The notes below the pieces were generated by a model. That model was not told where the DNA came from. It saw nothing but the letters and a program-made list of their open reading frames with translations, and searched no databases. DNA of 64,000 bases from Coriolopsis trogii. Lineage: Eukaryota > Basidiomycota > Agaricomycetes > Polyporales > Polyporaceae. The translations under genes and the position numbers were made by a program. This document shows positions 34,323 to 46,900 of this stretch, piece after piece. The stretch lies in contig JAHYIO010000007.1 of the NCBI GenBank assembly GCA_020543525.1, forward strand, positions 248,001-312,000, read 5' to 3'. Position 1 is the first letter of the stretch. Each line of letters begins with the position of its first letter.

Positions 34323-34850
34323 ATGTTCAACGCGCTCCGAACATGCTCTAAAAGGCTCATGTCTACCACGGCCCAGCCGTACCCCTACTCCTCCGTCGCC
34401 ATCCTCCCCCCGCTCCCCGCGGTGCCAGCACCCGAACCGTTGAAGGCCGGCAAAGGGCTCATGGCGCACCTCACGCAGCGGCTGCTGACCCCCGAGAAGC
34501 TCGCGCTGCTCGCCCGGTTTGGGAAGCGGCACCCGGAGCGGATCCTGCCTGGGTCGGTGCTGCAGGTGAGCACGAAGCACGCGCCGAGCGCGTTCACGGG
34601 CGTGCTGCTCGCGATCCGCCGGCGGGGGGCGGACACGAGCTTCGTGCTGAGGAACATCATCAATCGGACGGGCGTGGAGGTGCAGTACTATGTGTGCAGC
34701 CCGCACGTGAAGGACGTGAAGGTGCTGATGAGGGCGGGCGGGAAGGGCACGGAGGGGAGGGCGGGCCCGAGGATGAGGAGGGCGAAGCTGTATTACTTGC
34801 GGGACTCGCCGGACAAGATGACGGCTATCTCGGCGGGGATGCGCAAGTAG
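34323..34850 (+). CDS. IMG1: Mitochondrial large-subunit ribosomal protein bL19m
   Basis: Intronless, 175 residues. The N-terminus (MFNALRTCSKRLMSTTAQPY) is a typical presequence. The mature domain carries the L19 signatures HPERILPGSVLQVSTKH, FTGVLLAIRRRGADTSFVLR, NIINRTGVEVQYYVCSPHV and, at the end, RMRRAKLYYLRDSPDKMTAI, the conserved KLYYLR block of bacterial L19. Yeast counterpart: Img1. It is a component of the mitochondrial 54S subunit. ATG 34323 was preferred over the longer open frame because it begins exactly at the presequence. Confidence 0.93.
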   Translation: MFNALRTCSKRLMSTTAQPYPYSSVAILPPLPAVPAPEPLKAGKGLMAHLTQRLLTPEKLALLARFGKRHPERILPGSVLQVSTKHAPSAFTGVLLAIRRRGADTSFVLRNIINRTGVEVQYYVCSPHVKDVKVLMRAGGKGTEGRAGPRMRRAKLYYLRDSPDKMTAISAGMRK

Positions 34851-37144
34851 AGGTGGGGAGGACGGGAGGTTGGGGAGGCTTCGGACGCGCGTTACGAGTG
34901 TGAGCGAACGCTTGGGATGTTGCCGGTGCTGTTGCCATTGCCTAGGGCTGGGGACGGGGACGAGAGAGCGAGAGGTACGGGTTGCGCTGTCGTCGAATTC
35001 TCAACACACTCGCTGACGTTTGGGGTGGCGATTTTTGTTTGCTTTCCGACACTCTCGACGCTCGCTCTCCGGGCCTGTGTCCCATGTCCTTCGCGCGCGG
35101 ACGAACGACCCGCGATCCCTCATCTGTCGGCGGTTCTTCCTGACCTGCGACTGGTTCCATTGGCCATTGGGCTCTGCTTCCGCTTCCGTCTGGTCGTTCG
35201 AACTCGTTCGTTCGGACGCGACATCCGGTCCGCGGCGTCTCTTTACGAACCCATTCCTGGCCGCCCACAGACAGAGAGCACGCTCTAGAGCGCGGTGGGT
35301 GTGGGAAGCAGAGGCCCGAGGGAAGCACGCAACGACACGCACGCTCGCACGGGCTGGGGATCCGCAGTGCGACTGAATACCGAACACTGATATGTTTTGT
35401 GCATCACTTCCGGGCATGCCTTTTAATTGATCATCGCTCGCTCGACTTCCGTCCACGTACAGACGACCGTTTGGGGAGCTCAAGGTCGAGACATCAAGGA
35501 GCAGATCTGTATCTGCCTCTGTGGTGCGTCGGACTTCCACTGTGGAACATCTCGCTGCTTCGCGACAGACAGCAAGTGTGGTGCTCACGGACACGCGGAT
35601 GGCGATATGCATTCGCGCTCGCGTTCTTGGCCATGTGTCTCCCTCCATGCTTTGGCTCGTCCTCTCATTGTCAGGACCGCGACAGTGGTGGCCCGTGACC
35701 ACCCCGTTCAGCAAATGTCATCGGAGGCTAGTGGTTTCAGGCTCTAGTACAACCTGTACAAGGCGCTCGCTAAAGCTGGTCGAGGATTGATGTCGACCGC
35801 GTTCAGGCCGCCGGCATTCCGTCTTGGCCATCTGGGGAGTGGAAATCGCGATATTCTGCGGAACCGTTCTGTTGGGTCCGCACGTCGGGCCCGAATGTGC
35901 GTTCGCGTGCAAACGTGTGGTGGTGGGACCATGGATGGATTCGTTGGAATGGAACTGTCAGGGCCAGGTGGGTGTGCATAGGTGTGCGTCGTGCAAGTTT
36001 GCAACACAGTGACAGCGCACTGTGCCACAATGTGTACGCCAAGCCTCATAAGTCAAGGGTGGTTCATGCTAGCCTCCTTCTCCGATGCTAAGACCTGTCA
36101 AGGTGGGCTCCAGATGGACGAGGCGTCACGCGTCAGGAGGGAGCGGTGACGTTGACGCGCGCACGGTTGGGGACAACTTCTTGCACATGCAGTGTGTGAG
36201 CAGATGCGCCCTCATGTGTGCTTCGGATTGACGAAGTATCGATCGGACGGGGACGGTGGGAGTGGTTTCTAGGGATGATATTACGATCGGAAGACGTGCG
36301 CTGACCTGATCCCAATTTACACTATGTACATGTGGGTCGCATCGTAGCGCCAAGTTGGAAGGTCCTTGGTCATTTGCGGAGGACCAAAACTCCGTTTATT
36401 TCTGGACTGTGGAAGGCGTCTGGGCAAGCGGACAGAGGCGGTACGCGGGCAGAAGGTTTGTGAAAGTCGGAGGCATCGGACGGCCATAAGGGCGAGAGCG
36501 CAGCGTGCTATGCAAGCAAAAAAGCGACGTCGGAGTCGGATGCGAACCAGAGAGTCAAGAGCGAGCGAAGTCGACTGAGAGAGTGGGGTAGCTTCAGAGG
36601 GTCGAGCGTGTGCGCGTGATTATGTATGTTGGGGCTGCCCTGTTCTGTGGGGCAACGAGGAGCAGAAGGGAAGCCTTCTTGGTCGCGTCTATATGGCATA
36701 TGGCTCACTGCGGGCGTGGGCGGTGGGAGGAGGAGGAGGGGAGGCGGTGTGCGTCCGTCCCGAACGCCCCGTTTTCGCATGCGCGGCGGCGGCGGCAGGT
36801 GAGAAGAGGATGCCGAGGGGATCGCAGGATTGGCAGTTGTCTGGCTGGCTGACAGCTCTGGCTCGTTGACAAAGACACGGATAGTGCAAACGAAAGCATG
36901 CGTACTTGCTCTGCTGACGTTGGGCGGCGGTGTCTTTTAAATGAAGGTGTCGAGTATGTCGCGGCGCAACAAAGGCGCTTGGCTGGAGTCGCGTCAGCTT
37001 ATATAATGGAGACGCCAGGCACGGGGTCGGTTGGGTGGGGATCGGGAGAGGGATCTGAGTCGGGCTGGAAGGATCGGGTTCTTGTACCGTGCCACCGTCT
37101 CTGGCCGTACGCGTTCATATATACGCTCCTTGCCTTCTTGCACC
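34851..37144. other. 2.3 kb upstream region of the Zn2Cys6 factor
   Basis: No gene recognised on either strand; open frames such as 35714-35001 (-) are compositionally random. A long upstream region is common for transcription-factor genes. AT-rich TATATA-like motifs lie close to the start at 37114-37124. Confidence 0.4.
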
Positions 37145-40100
37145 ATGACCACAGATTCAAATTTATCGCCCGACCCTACCGACAACCCCTCCTCCTCCTC
37201 CAACCCGCCCATGACTATACCACATCCGACCAAGAAGAAGCGGGTCGACGACCAGCCCACCCTTCCCCCAGACATCGGCCTCAAGCCAGTCCAGCTCCAG
37301 CGCAGGCGTGTATGGCGTGCATGCGAATCGTGCAGGTGAGCTCGCATCATGATCGTCGTCGCCCGCTATGTCTCCATCCTCCTCCTTCTCTCTCTCTCCG
37401 TTCCGGCCGTTCTCCGCCGTTCTCCCTCTTCCACACTCTTCCCAGGCCCGATCTGATCACCGTATGCTCCCCTTCCTTCCTCCAGACGCAAGAAGATCAA
37501 GTGCGATGGCTCGGAACCAACGTGTGCTCAATGCGCTGCCTCCAAGAGTCAATGTACGTGGCTCCAGACCAAGGACAGGGCCGCTTTGAGCAGACAGTGA
37601 GTACCCGCGCTCGTTATCTCTCGCCCTTCTTGCCCATCGCACCCTGCTCAATCCACATCCTAGCTATGTCCAGGAGCTCGAAGCACGCCTCCTCCACATG
37701 GAGACCCTCTTTACCCAGCTACAACCCATCCTCGACCAGGTCAGTCAGGCTACCGGCCTCGACCTCACAGCCCTCGCATCTGCGGCAAATCAGCAAGCAT
37801 CCTCCACATCCGTACCCCCACTTGCGGCCTCGGTCCCGGATGTGATGCAGTCCTATCTCCCTCGTATACGTGAGGGCCAAGTCATCCAGAACGGCGCCTC
37901 CAGCCGCAGCACGAGCGGCCAGGGGTCTGACCAAGACGACCCGGCGGTGAAGATTGAAGATGACGTCTCCGATGCCTTCGGCCAGCTCGCACTGGACGAG
38001 CACGGCCATCTGCACTGGATAGGCAAGTCATCCACGATGACGCTCATCCAGAGACTCAAGGAAGCGACCACGTCCCCGCTGCATCGTGTGTCCCCGATGG
38101 AGGAGGACCCGCTCGCACCCGGTCCGAGTGTGAACAAGCTCTACTTCCCGGCCAGCGTGTACTTTGGGAAGGTCAGGGCGCTCCCCCGGCCGGAGGAAGT
38201 CGAGTACCCTGAGCGAGATCTCGCAGATACACTCGTACGTCACTTTACCCCGCATCCATGAGCGTGATGCGAGCGCAGCGTGCTGACCATCGTCTGGGGC
38301 GAATAGGTTGACGCATACTTTGCACGCTTCCACTTCCTGATGCCCGTGCTCGACAAGCCGGACTTCATGCGCCAGTACAAGTATCTCATGGACCACCAGG
38401 GCGACACGCATTTCGTCCGGTCGCATACACCGTTCGTGGCGCTTGTCTGCGCGGTGTTCGCCGTGGCCTCCCGCTTCGTGGAGGATCCCCGCCTGACCAG
38501 CCCAGATAATCAGGACGAAGGCGGCATGGGCATGGTTTACCACGAACGGTACGTGGGCCGGTCTTCCGCGGTGTCTTCGCCTTCGCGGCGGTTGTGAATG
38601 TGGACTGATGACTTGACATTCCATTCAGTGCACTTATCTTACATTACATCAGTGGTGCCTCGATGCAAGTCGAGCACGTCCAGTGCTTCTTGCTCATGTC
38701 TTCTTTCCTCTGTTCCGTCAACTGTCTTCCACAAGCGTGGTTGCTTGTGGGACAAGCCGTCCGTGCAGCGCAAGACATCGGTCTTCACGTGCGTAGCTTC
38801 TTTGCCACCCTCGACGTCTCGTGTTCATTTCTGCCGTAAATAGCGTTCACCCAGAAGACTTGCCATCTCTCCGGTCGAGAAGGAGACCCGGCGCAAGATC
38901 TGGTGGGGCGTGTACACCCTCGACAGGATGCTCGCCCTTGCGCTCGGCCGTCCCCTGGCAATCGAAGATGCAGACTGCGACGTGGAGATCCCCGTCGAAC
39001 TGGACGATGAACTGCTGCCGCAATACTTCAACGGCGCTCTCATGCCCCAGGGGCAGATCTCCCTTATGCGTGGGTTCGTCGAACTGATCTCACTCTACAA
39101 GATCGCGGGGCGCGTACTGCGCGAGGTCTACGCTCTGGACAAGACGAGGGACGTGCTCGAGATGGACAAGCGTGCAGAGCTCTACCGGTCCGTGGAGGCG
39201 CTCGATCGCACCCTCAACAAGTGGTGTGATGACCTGCCTGCGGTATTCAAATCGAATCCGACTACGGAGAAGCAGGTGTCTATGGCGGCTGTCCTCTGCA
39301 GCCATTACTACTCGATCTTGACGACACTGCACCGCAACTTCATTCCAGTCAAGGGCGAGCAGCCCTTTGCTCCGAGGTCCACGGCCAAGGCAGTCTCGAC
39401 CGCCCGTGCCTGCGTCCGCCTCGCACCCTCAATCAAGAACGTCGTGCCCCCGAGCCATCACCTCGCGTTCTTCATCCAGAATCTCTTTAGCTCCGCGGTC
39501 ATCATCCTTCTCTACGCGATGCACACGACGGAACCCCAGGCGTCCCAGGCGGCGCTCGAAGAGGCGCGGAGCTGCCTCGCAGTTCTCGAGTCTTGGGAGG
39601 GCCACTGGCCCGGAGCCCGAAAGTGCAAGGAACTCCTGGAGGACCTGATGGCGAAAGCCAGCGAGGCGATCAGGACCGCCACGAGTGGCCTGTCGCGGGG
39701 TTCGACTTCTGAGGGTTCTCCGTATGCTACCGCCGGCACTTCGGGACACTCTCCGTCCTCGTCCTCGATGTACCCTGAGGGCCGTTCCCACGTCAGCTCT
39801 GGGTCAATATCGGGCCCTGTTTCCGAACGCCTCATCAAAGGCAGGCCGCGGCGAAACCGGTCGCGTGACGTCCCTCTTTCACCTCGCAATGCGCACGCAC
39901 CGTCGCACTTCCGCCCAGACTGTGAGTGCTCTCGCTTGTTTTGCTGCGGCTTCTGCGTCTTCGTTCGGGGAGATCAGCCGTTGTTGCCTAAATTGGTACC
40001 ATGTGATACTGACGTGCGTGTTTCCCCCCTTTTCTCTCGTTTCCTGCTCGCAGCGCTGCGTGCCCGGTCGACGTCCCGGAAACGACCCCATGACGAAGAC

Positions 40101-40883
40101 CTTTTCCAGGATCAGTACAGCAGTCTCGGCCTCCCAAGCTCGTATCCTGGGCGCTCGACGCTCGCTGCGAACATGAGCGCGCACAGCTCCCCGGTGTCTG
40201 CAAATGACCAGTCGTCGCCCCCGGGTCCGTCACGGTCGATCGACGGCAACGAGACGAGCCCGAATCTGATGCAGGCGACGACGTCGTACGTGCCGCCGCT
40301 CAACCTCCCACAGTCACCGACGGTGCAGATCCCGGGCCCGCGGTATGAGTACGAGTTCGGGCTCGGGAGCCCGTCTGACCGGTGGGCGAGCCCTGCGGTG
40401 GACGCGAACGAGCTCAAGTTCTTCCCATCGGGTTCAGGCTCTCAACAGCAGCACCCACAGCACCCACACCCACACCCACAGTCGGCGTTCGGTCATGGGC
40501 ACTCGAGGAGCTTCTCGGGGCCGTTGCCGGGCTTGGACACGTCCTCGCCATACCTCGGCGGGTTCGACGGGAGCGAGTTTGGATTCTCGCCTGCGCCGCC
40601 GACGGGGGTCACGGGCACGGGCACGACGCCGCCGTCGTCCGGGTTTGCGGCATCGGGACTGCCGTTCCATGGGCTGGACTTTATACGGAATTATGACCCG
40701 GCTTCTGCGACGGCGGGAGCATCTGGGAGCGGCGGCGGCGGAGGCCCGTCGTCGTTTGTTAACGAGCAGGAGCAGTATTGGGGGACGTCGTATGATGGGT
40801 TTGGCGTCGATCCCGAGATTGCGTTCACGCTTGGGGGCGACTTCACGACCGATGGCGCTACCTGGGGAGGTGGGGGCCGGTGA
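37145..40883 (+). CDS. Zn2Cys6 fungal transcription factor
   Basis: Zinc binuclear cluster activator of the Gal4 class. Seven exons (37145-37335, 37486-37596, 37664-38234, 38307-38548, 38629-38788, 38844-39921, 40054-40883) give 1060 residues. The zinc cluster spans the first intron: C-x2-C-x6-C-x6-C-x2-C-x6-C starting WRACESCRRKKIKC, preceded by a basic patch (KKKRVDD, QRRRVW). A short coiled coil follows (YVQELEARLLHMETLFTQL). The fungal transcription-factor domain runs from about VDAYFARFHFLMPVLDKP to about residue 630, with the usual EKETRRKIWWGVYTLDRMLA and ALGRPLAIEDADCDVE. The C-terminal third is Ser/Pro/Gln/His/Gly-rich and unstructured, likely the activation region. Splitting the zinc cluster by an intron is common in this class. 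The target pathway cannot be told from sequence. Confidence 0.92.
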
Positions 40884-41599
40884 GTGCGACGTCATTTGCG
40901 ACGTCGACATATGATGTTCTCGGTTTTCCTTCAAGTTCTCGTGCACTTCTTGGATCTGCCTTCCCCTTCGCGTTCTATTTATCATGAACGCACGTGCGGC
41001 TGGGCCTCTGCACTGTATGCATATGCTCTTTTCTTGCATCATGATCTTACGACGTACTTATATCCTCCAATCTTCTCCCTTTTCGTCTCCCATTCGAAGC
41101 AACATTGACGATGCCCTCGTTGATTGTATACTTACATGTACGATTCTGACAAGGCTTGGACTTACTGTACAGATACCGTCTCTAATGACTCCCTGTTTCT
41201 CGTTACTTCTTGTCTTTGTCGGGCGGACGACACTCACTGTAGCGGTAGTGATCCCACGACATCATCATGCTATATCTATGTACATCGCGCTGCCTACACG
41301 TTACCGGCTTGCAGACACTCGCTCATACAACTTGCCCATAGTTACTACAAAGTCACTCTGTACCAGTTTGTGCATGGGCCTGCAATATAAGTATTGTATT
41401 CATCTGGACCTGGACAACGGTTTGGAATCGGGCGCAGTACTGTTGCCTTGGTCCGTTGAGTGGTGTTCGTCAGAGAGATCTGACCAGTCACAATCGTCCC
41501 ACCGTGCTGTCGGGTTGAATGATGGTGGAGGTCTCTATCGACGTTAGGTTGCACACTGCGCGACCATAATGTGTTAACTGATCAGCGAGCTCAAAGCTA
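40884..41599. other. Intergenic, TF 3' side
   Basis: About 700 bases, AT-richer than the coding neighbours, holding the 3' untranslated region of the transcription factor. No gene seen. Confidence 0.4.
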
Positions 41600-42430
41600 A
41601 GGCAGAGCTGATGTCTCGTTCGCATACCTGGCTTGTGAGCGTCCCAGACCGCCTTCTGACAGCAGATACTGCAACAGAATGCCTTCTTGCATCGCCTGCA
41701 GTACTTGAATGCCAGCGCCGTCTTCTCGCACTTGTGGCATCCTCGAGACTGCACCTCCTAAGCACGACATCCTTCACGTCCTCGTTGATGTCCATTCATG
41801 CCCAGACGTCATCTTGCAGGCTGCAGCCACAAGTCCTGAGCGAGCCATAGATAGTCGTGTGTCTCCTCACGCGCCGTCTGGAGGAACCGAACTCTCAATG
41901 TCGAGTTTCCTGCGTGTCTCGAGAGCGTTGAAACATGGCCCGTGGAGTCCAATGTAAGCCGAACTTGCCTGGCTGCGGACGTTTGGCTAGAATCCTGAAT
42001 TGCTGTGCACCCAATCGGAGGTTCTGTTTGGTGCACGATCTCCCCAAAGCTGGTAGGCGGCGAACGCCGCGTGTAAAAGTTGCACGTTGAGCCAATTCTG
42101 ATGGAGACAGAGTGCGTCGGCGTATCGTCCGGCTCTGATCAGGAGGCCAATTCGCCCTTCGCGAGACTGAAATTGGACCAGCTGTCAGCACACGGCAAAG
42201 GATGGCGAGGGTGCGAGTCTGTGAGTAACGTGCTATTTCCTCGCAACCTCCCTGCCTACCAACTTTTTATTTTTTATTTTTTATGGGGGGGGGGGGGCAA
42301 ACTTCGCCATACTCTAACAACTTATCTCTGACTCTGTGAGGTGCGCGTTCTCGGGAAGGTAAAGCTTAGAAAGCTGCACTTTGTTGCATGGTGAGATAGC
42401 TTACCTTGGAGACAACGAAGCATAGTGGTG
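41600..42430 (-). pseudogene. Decayed MYND/TPR-like paralogue
   Basis: Minus-strand fragments, in order, match the intact MYND gene at 26954-28462. They are a possible MLRCLQ exon end at about 42.41-42.43 kb (compare MLRLCPGD), RAGRYADALCLHQNWLN (compare QAGRTSDALSFAQAWLN), AAFAAYQLWGD (compare ALASYKLWGD), HDYLWLAQDLWLQP (compare HDYLWLTQNLWMDP), DVKDVVLRRCSLE and a MYND finger GCHKCEKTALAFKYCRRCKK continuing CSICCQKAVWDAHKPG. They lie in different frames. A TAG follows the QLWGD block, a TGA follows the LWLQP block, one base is missing between CSLE and GCHKC, and the stretch between the first blocks is shorter than in the intact gene. The finger cysteines survive. I read this as a duplicated copy broken by several lesions. 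Its upstream limit is uncertain. Confidence 0.7.
42258..42297 (+). repeat. T/A homopolymer repeat followed by a G tract
   Basis: Three copies of a TTTTTTA-like unit are followed directly by a run of about 14 G. It lies inside the pseudogene region, in what would be an intron of the decayed MYND copy. Simple-sequence repeat; length in this assembly may be unreliable. Confidence 0.7.
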
Positions 42431-43094
42431 GTCGCTGGTGAGTCGCCTAGCGACGGGTCGCGGCTGCGTCGGTCTTGGGGTTCAGAGCACACTTGCGGGA
42501 TCTGGTGAAAAGATGGTATAGGTACGTCACCACGCGGATCACGAGCTGTGAAGCTTTGGAGCTCTGAAGTCGCGCGTATGAGTCGCAAAACGGGACACCA
42601 TGACTCATGGCCTCCTTCCCGTGGGGCGTGCTCGCGCATATACGCAAACGTTCATTGTTTGCAATGGTAAGGAACCACGCACCAAATAGTACGCCAAACA
42701 CTATAAATATCTGCTTGAACAACTCATGGTTCAGCCTGAGGACCATCACAGGAAATGCGCCGGGCGAGTGTTAGATGAGTTGCATTCCGGATGCAATAAG
42801 AAGAGCACGTCATCAGGCGTCGAAACGCGAGGATTGGGCTTGCAAATGGCAACGAAAGCTGGAGATATCTGAAAGCTGAAGAGGTACAAGTCCAAGATTG
42901 AACAACCGATTCCGCATCCGGGAACACGACTTCGCCCTTCGTGAGAAGCACGTGAGACGACGTCACAGGGTCACGTTATGCAGCGCCTGTAAGTTTGTCG
43001 CCTCAACTCGACCTGGACAGCACACAGCAGCACCTTCGGCCGGTCCTCCCCACTGTACCCCCCCCCCCCTTCCTTCGTACGCTCCTTCGTCAAA
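42431..43094. other. Upstream region of the RRM protein gene
   Basis: About 660 bases. A minus-strand frame at 42749-42447 (MMVLRLNHELFKQIFIVFGV...) could be further debris of the MYND copy, but the likeness is too weak to call. A C tract of about 12 lies near 43059-43070, close to the start of the RRM gene. Confidence 0.35.
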
Positions 43095-43968
43095 ATGGCG
43101 GACGACACATCGACAGAGCCGACGAACACCAGCAACGCAATGATTGACAATGACGAGGAGGAGGATTCTGTGCGTGTAACGTGGTGTAGGGTTATGTTAC
43201 TTTACACTGAGACCGCGTCTACCCGCGATGGTTGCAGGAGATTCTTCTCATGAAGCAGCGTGTAGAGGAAATGGAGCGCGAAGCCAATAAGCTGAGGGAA
43301 TTGCAGGCTGCGGCCGAAAAGGCGGAGCAAAGCGCGCAAGGCGGTGAGCAAGTGCCAATGGAGACGGAAGAGGACAAGGCAGCAGCAGATGGAAGGAGTA
43401 TATACGTAGGCAACGTATGCCCCTTTCATCTTTTCGCGTTTTTGGTTGTGCTCAGCACGGGCCTAGGTTGACTACTCCGCGACGCCAGAAGAGATCCAGC
43501 AGCATTTCCAGGCTTGTGGCACGATCAACCGTGTCACTATCCTCTGCGACAAGTTCACAGGACATCCGAAAGGGCGAGTACCTGACCTTGTTCACTATTC
43601 CTCGTATTTACCTTCCCGTAGGTACGCATATGTCGAGTTCGCGGAAGCTGAGTTTGTGGACGCAGCACTTGCCATGGATAACTCCCTCTTCCGAGGGCGT
43701 CTCATCAAGGTACGCGGCAGCTTGGTCGAGTAGTTGTCACCTGAATTCATATTCCCGCCGTATAGGTCACACCAAAACGGACAAACATCCCTGGCTTCAA
43801 TGGTCGTGGACGCGGAAGAGGGGGCTACCGTGGCGGATACAGGGGAGGATACAGGGGAGGTTCGTATGGGTACACTCCGTATCGTGCCCGTGGCAGGTGA
43901 GTCCCCAATTGCTCTACAGAATCCGCATGTGCTCATTATGTCCCAGGGGACGTGGTCGAGGCTTCTAA
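43095..43968 (+). CDS. PABPN1/Rbp29-like nuclear poly(A)-binding protein
   Basis: Single-RRM RNA-binding protein of the PABPN1 (PABP2) type, acting on poly(A) tails in nuclear mRNA maturation. Six exons (43095-43169, 43238-43414, 43467-43573, 43622-43709, 43766-43896, 43947-43968) sum to 199 codons plus stop. Order: acidic N-terminus (NDEEEDS), coiled coil ([20 protein letters not shown]), RRM with RNP2 [15 protein letters not shown] and RNP1 [13 protein letters not shown], then a Gly/Arg/Tyr-rich tail ([20 protein letters not shown], ending RGRGRGF). This is the PABPN1 layout. The RNP1 motif is only restored by using a GC donor at 43574 (GC-AG intron 43574-43621). The RGG tail is a likely arginine-methylation target. 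Confidence 0.92.
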
Positions 43969-46900
43969 TTCTATTCGATGGACCCATAATGCATATTCTT
44001 GCTCTGCTGTGTACTTTTTATCTATGATTGTAGCTTTGGGCGGTACGCCTTCGTATTCTTGTGTCTGCCACACTGATGATTTTTGTGCATGCATGTCTGT
44101 CAACTACCAATCGCATCCTTCTTGACGAATACTCTGCAAATGTGTGGCGTCCCTCACGAGGTAAGGTAACACTGCATCATGCATACATGCAAAGATGCGT
44201 CGATGACTGTTGCATGTCCTTTCGGCCGCGCCTTGCCTCCAGCACTGAACCCCTTCAGGGCTCGCAGCCATCCGAAGTCCGCTGCATGGAGGGAGAATAC
44301 CAATCTCATCTTCATGTTTCCTTCGTTCATTGTGTCGCACCGCTCAAGCCAAGTCATTGTCCAACATGCATACTGCCGTTAAGTAAGAATTGTCATCAGA
44401 CACGCTTACATGAAGAGTGGCCCATACTTGTATCCTGGCAGTTTCTGCGTAATTTCAAACTTGCCCAGCAACACATTCTTCCGCCATGTACTGGCTTTCT
44501 GCGGTCCTGTTGTCACTCTCTTGGTTCATCCTTCCCAATACGATACAAGATCGTTCTCAGCACTCTTTGCTAACCATTACTGCGCCAGGTCATCGCAACT
44601 GGGGCGTCCGAGTCCATTTGCCCCAACTTACCTTGTCACTGAGGTTCTCGGGAGTTTCGACTACGAAATTCAGTTATTACCCCTTCAAAGAGCGGCGAGG
44701 CTAGACTGGAAGGTGAGTATATACGTCACGCAATGCCTCTCTAGGACTCACCAGATATCGCTAGAGTAGCCCTCTTCATCCACACTAACAAGTCCAGCCA
44801 AGTTCCCGCACTCCCTGGACAGTGATCTCCCGTCCACGGCGTTAAGGCTCCCTCAAGCCGCATTATTCAAGGGTCCGTGGACGTGTCTGATTTCTTGACT
44901 TACATTGATTCACAGCCTGCGAGCATCACAGTCGCTTTTTCAAGTCAGACTTCAGCGCGACTCTAATCTTCAGTGCCCCAAATGCACCAAGGCAGCGCAA
45001 CGAGAGCGAATGGTCACTTTCTGCCATTTTGTTGTTAGATGGTGAGTCTGTCCTTCGGATGCGTGTACGTTGTATGCGTTCGTTCGAGGCGAATTATGAA
45101 TGACGCCTCGTGCTGGGCAGAGGTGCGTTCTCTCAGAGAGCAAGGACTCGTCTTGGGACAGATGGCCCAGACGACGCCAACGGCATCATTCTGGCATATA
45201 TGGATACCCCTCGCTAACTATGCCGTATGACTTGCATGGTCGATAGTCTCTGTCTTTGTCGTTGTCCCGTTCGTCTGGCGTGCCGGGTTTGAAGACAATC
45301 ACTATGGCTCCCCGCCGCGCCCAGCGATGCAAGCTACGTCTGAGCCTCAAAAATGCTAACTCCATGGTCTCCGCCTCGCTTCCACACGTACTCGCACTTC
45401 GCCCGCCCGGTGACTGTCGTGTTGGTCGCCTTTGGAACTTGGTGAGCAAGGGGGGTGAGAGGGGGATGAGATGAGATGAACAAAAGGGGAAAGAAGACTA
45501 GACCCGATCGAAGTACGGCAAGTTTCATGGAAACCTCCCTTCGGACTCTATGGTTGGTGTCGGGCTGATCGGGCTTGGTACAGAGAGCGAGCATGGACAT
45601 GGCGCCCTCCGCAAAGTATCACCAAGTGCAGTAGAGATCATCCACGAGAATGTCGAATTTGAGAAGGGAGATGAGGTTCGCTTGGCTGGGGAACGACTGG
45701 AGATAATGAGCAGCGCCTCTCCCAGGCTCTCTCCCAAGTAGTCCCCGTTGTCATTGTTGGCTATGCGGTAAAGTCTCTTGGGATCGGGTTGTTCCATCGC
45801 TTACAAACTCTTGTAGTATACCAGATATTCTCGGACGTTCACGAGGTTCACAGTGACCATAATCCACGAACAAGGCCGTAAACGACTCTGACTTACAAAG
45901 CTACGTACTTGTCTTGGTGCCCGGATTCGCATCGTATTCCCTCCAGTTGTCATTCCCGGGTCTTGGCATACTGTTTCACTTGCTAACCTTTACACGCAGG
46001 ACGCGTGAAGCATAACACAGCAATGCAGCATGTTAACTTCCTCGCTATGAAGCTACGCCTCACGCGATCACTCCGCAAGGTAGATCAGCTGTGTGAGTAC
46101 TGCTTTACAAGCTAGATTGTAGGTTCATAATGACTCCGATTCGTGAGGTGTATGTCTGCTCGTTCACCTGCACCTTGGAACTTTTTGACACTTTGTATTG
46201 CGACAGAGAAAGGGTGTAAGTGATTACCCACCTGACATTCACAGATCCAATACACGAGAGGCTAGGGCCCCAGGAGCTGCTACGTTGGTACGTGCGCAGC
46301 CCTTAAGAGAGCATCGTGTGAGAGTATAGCCAATGAATGCCACGGAACACACTTGGTGGATCGCTGTGCTTCGTTTGCCCGAGGTCGTGTGAGTGCTCGG
46401 ATGTATGCGCATTATTAGCGATGGAACTGACTCAGATTTCCTGCGCCATTGTGGCCAAGTGTCTTAGCATCTTATAGAAATGTAGGCGGTAGCCAATGCG
46501 CTGCTGGGCATCGATGCGCATGATGTACCATGGATTTGGAGGATGCTATCATGTCCCGACAAACTGGCCTCGCTGCGGATCCCACATTTTCTTCACCGGG
46601 TCCCGACGACGTGGTAGCAGTATGTGTCTTTTTGGCCTGATTAGCGATATAGACCGGCGGCGATCTTCACGCGGCTCACACATGCGGGGCTTGCGAAACA
46701 ATGTCCGTAGCATGAGGGCATGACACTCCGCAGCGCTGGGCTCGTGTCGCTGTTCGTGTTCGTGGGGAAGACCCAAACAAGTGCGTACATTCTCTTGGTC
46801 TATGTGCTGGGCCGTGCCGCTCTAGTCGGAGGCATATGGAGCAGCGGTGTATGCACTTCACTATTGACCCTCACCGTTTCCCCGAAATCGGCGAGTCATA

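Noticed and set aside
35001..35714. 237-residue minus-strand ORF upstream of the transcription factor
   Set aside because: Random composition and an incoherent mix of Arg/Ser/Thr; no domain or intron signals.
42258..42297. Retrotransposon poly(A)/poly(T) end
   Set aside because: No target-site duplication or element body recognised beside the T/A-G tract; it looks like a simple repeat.
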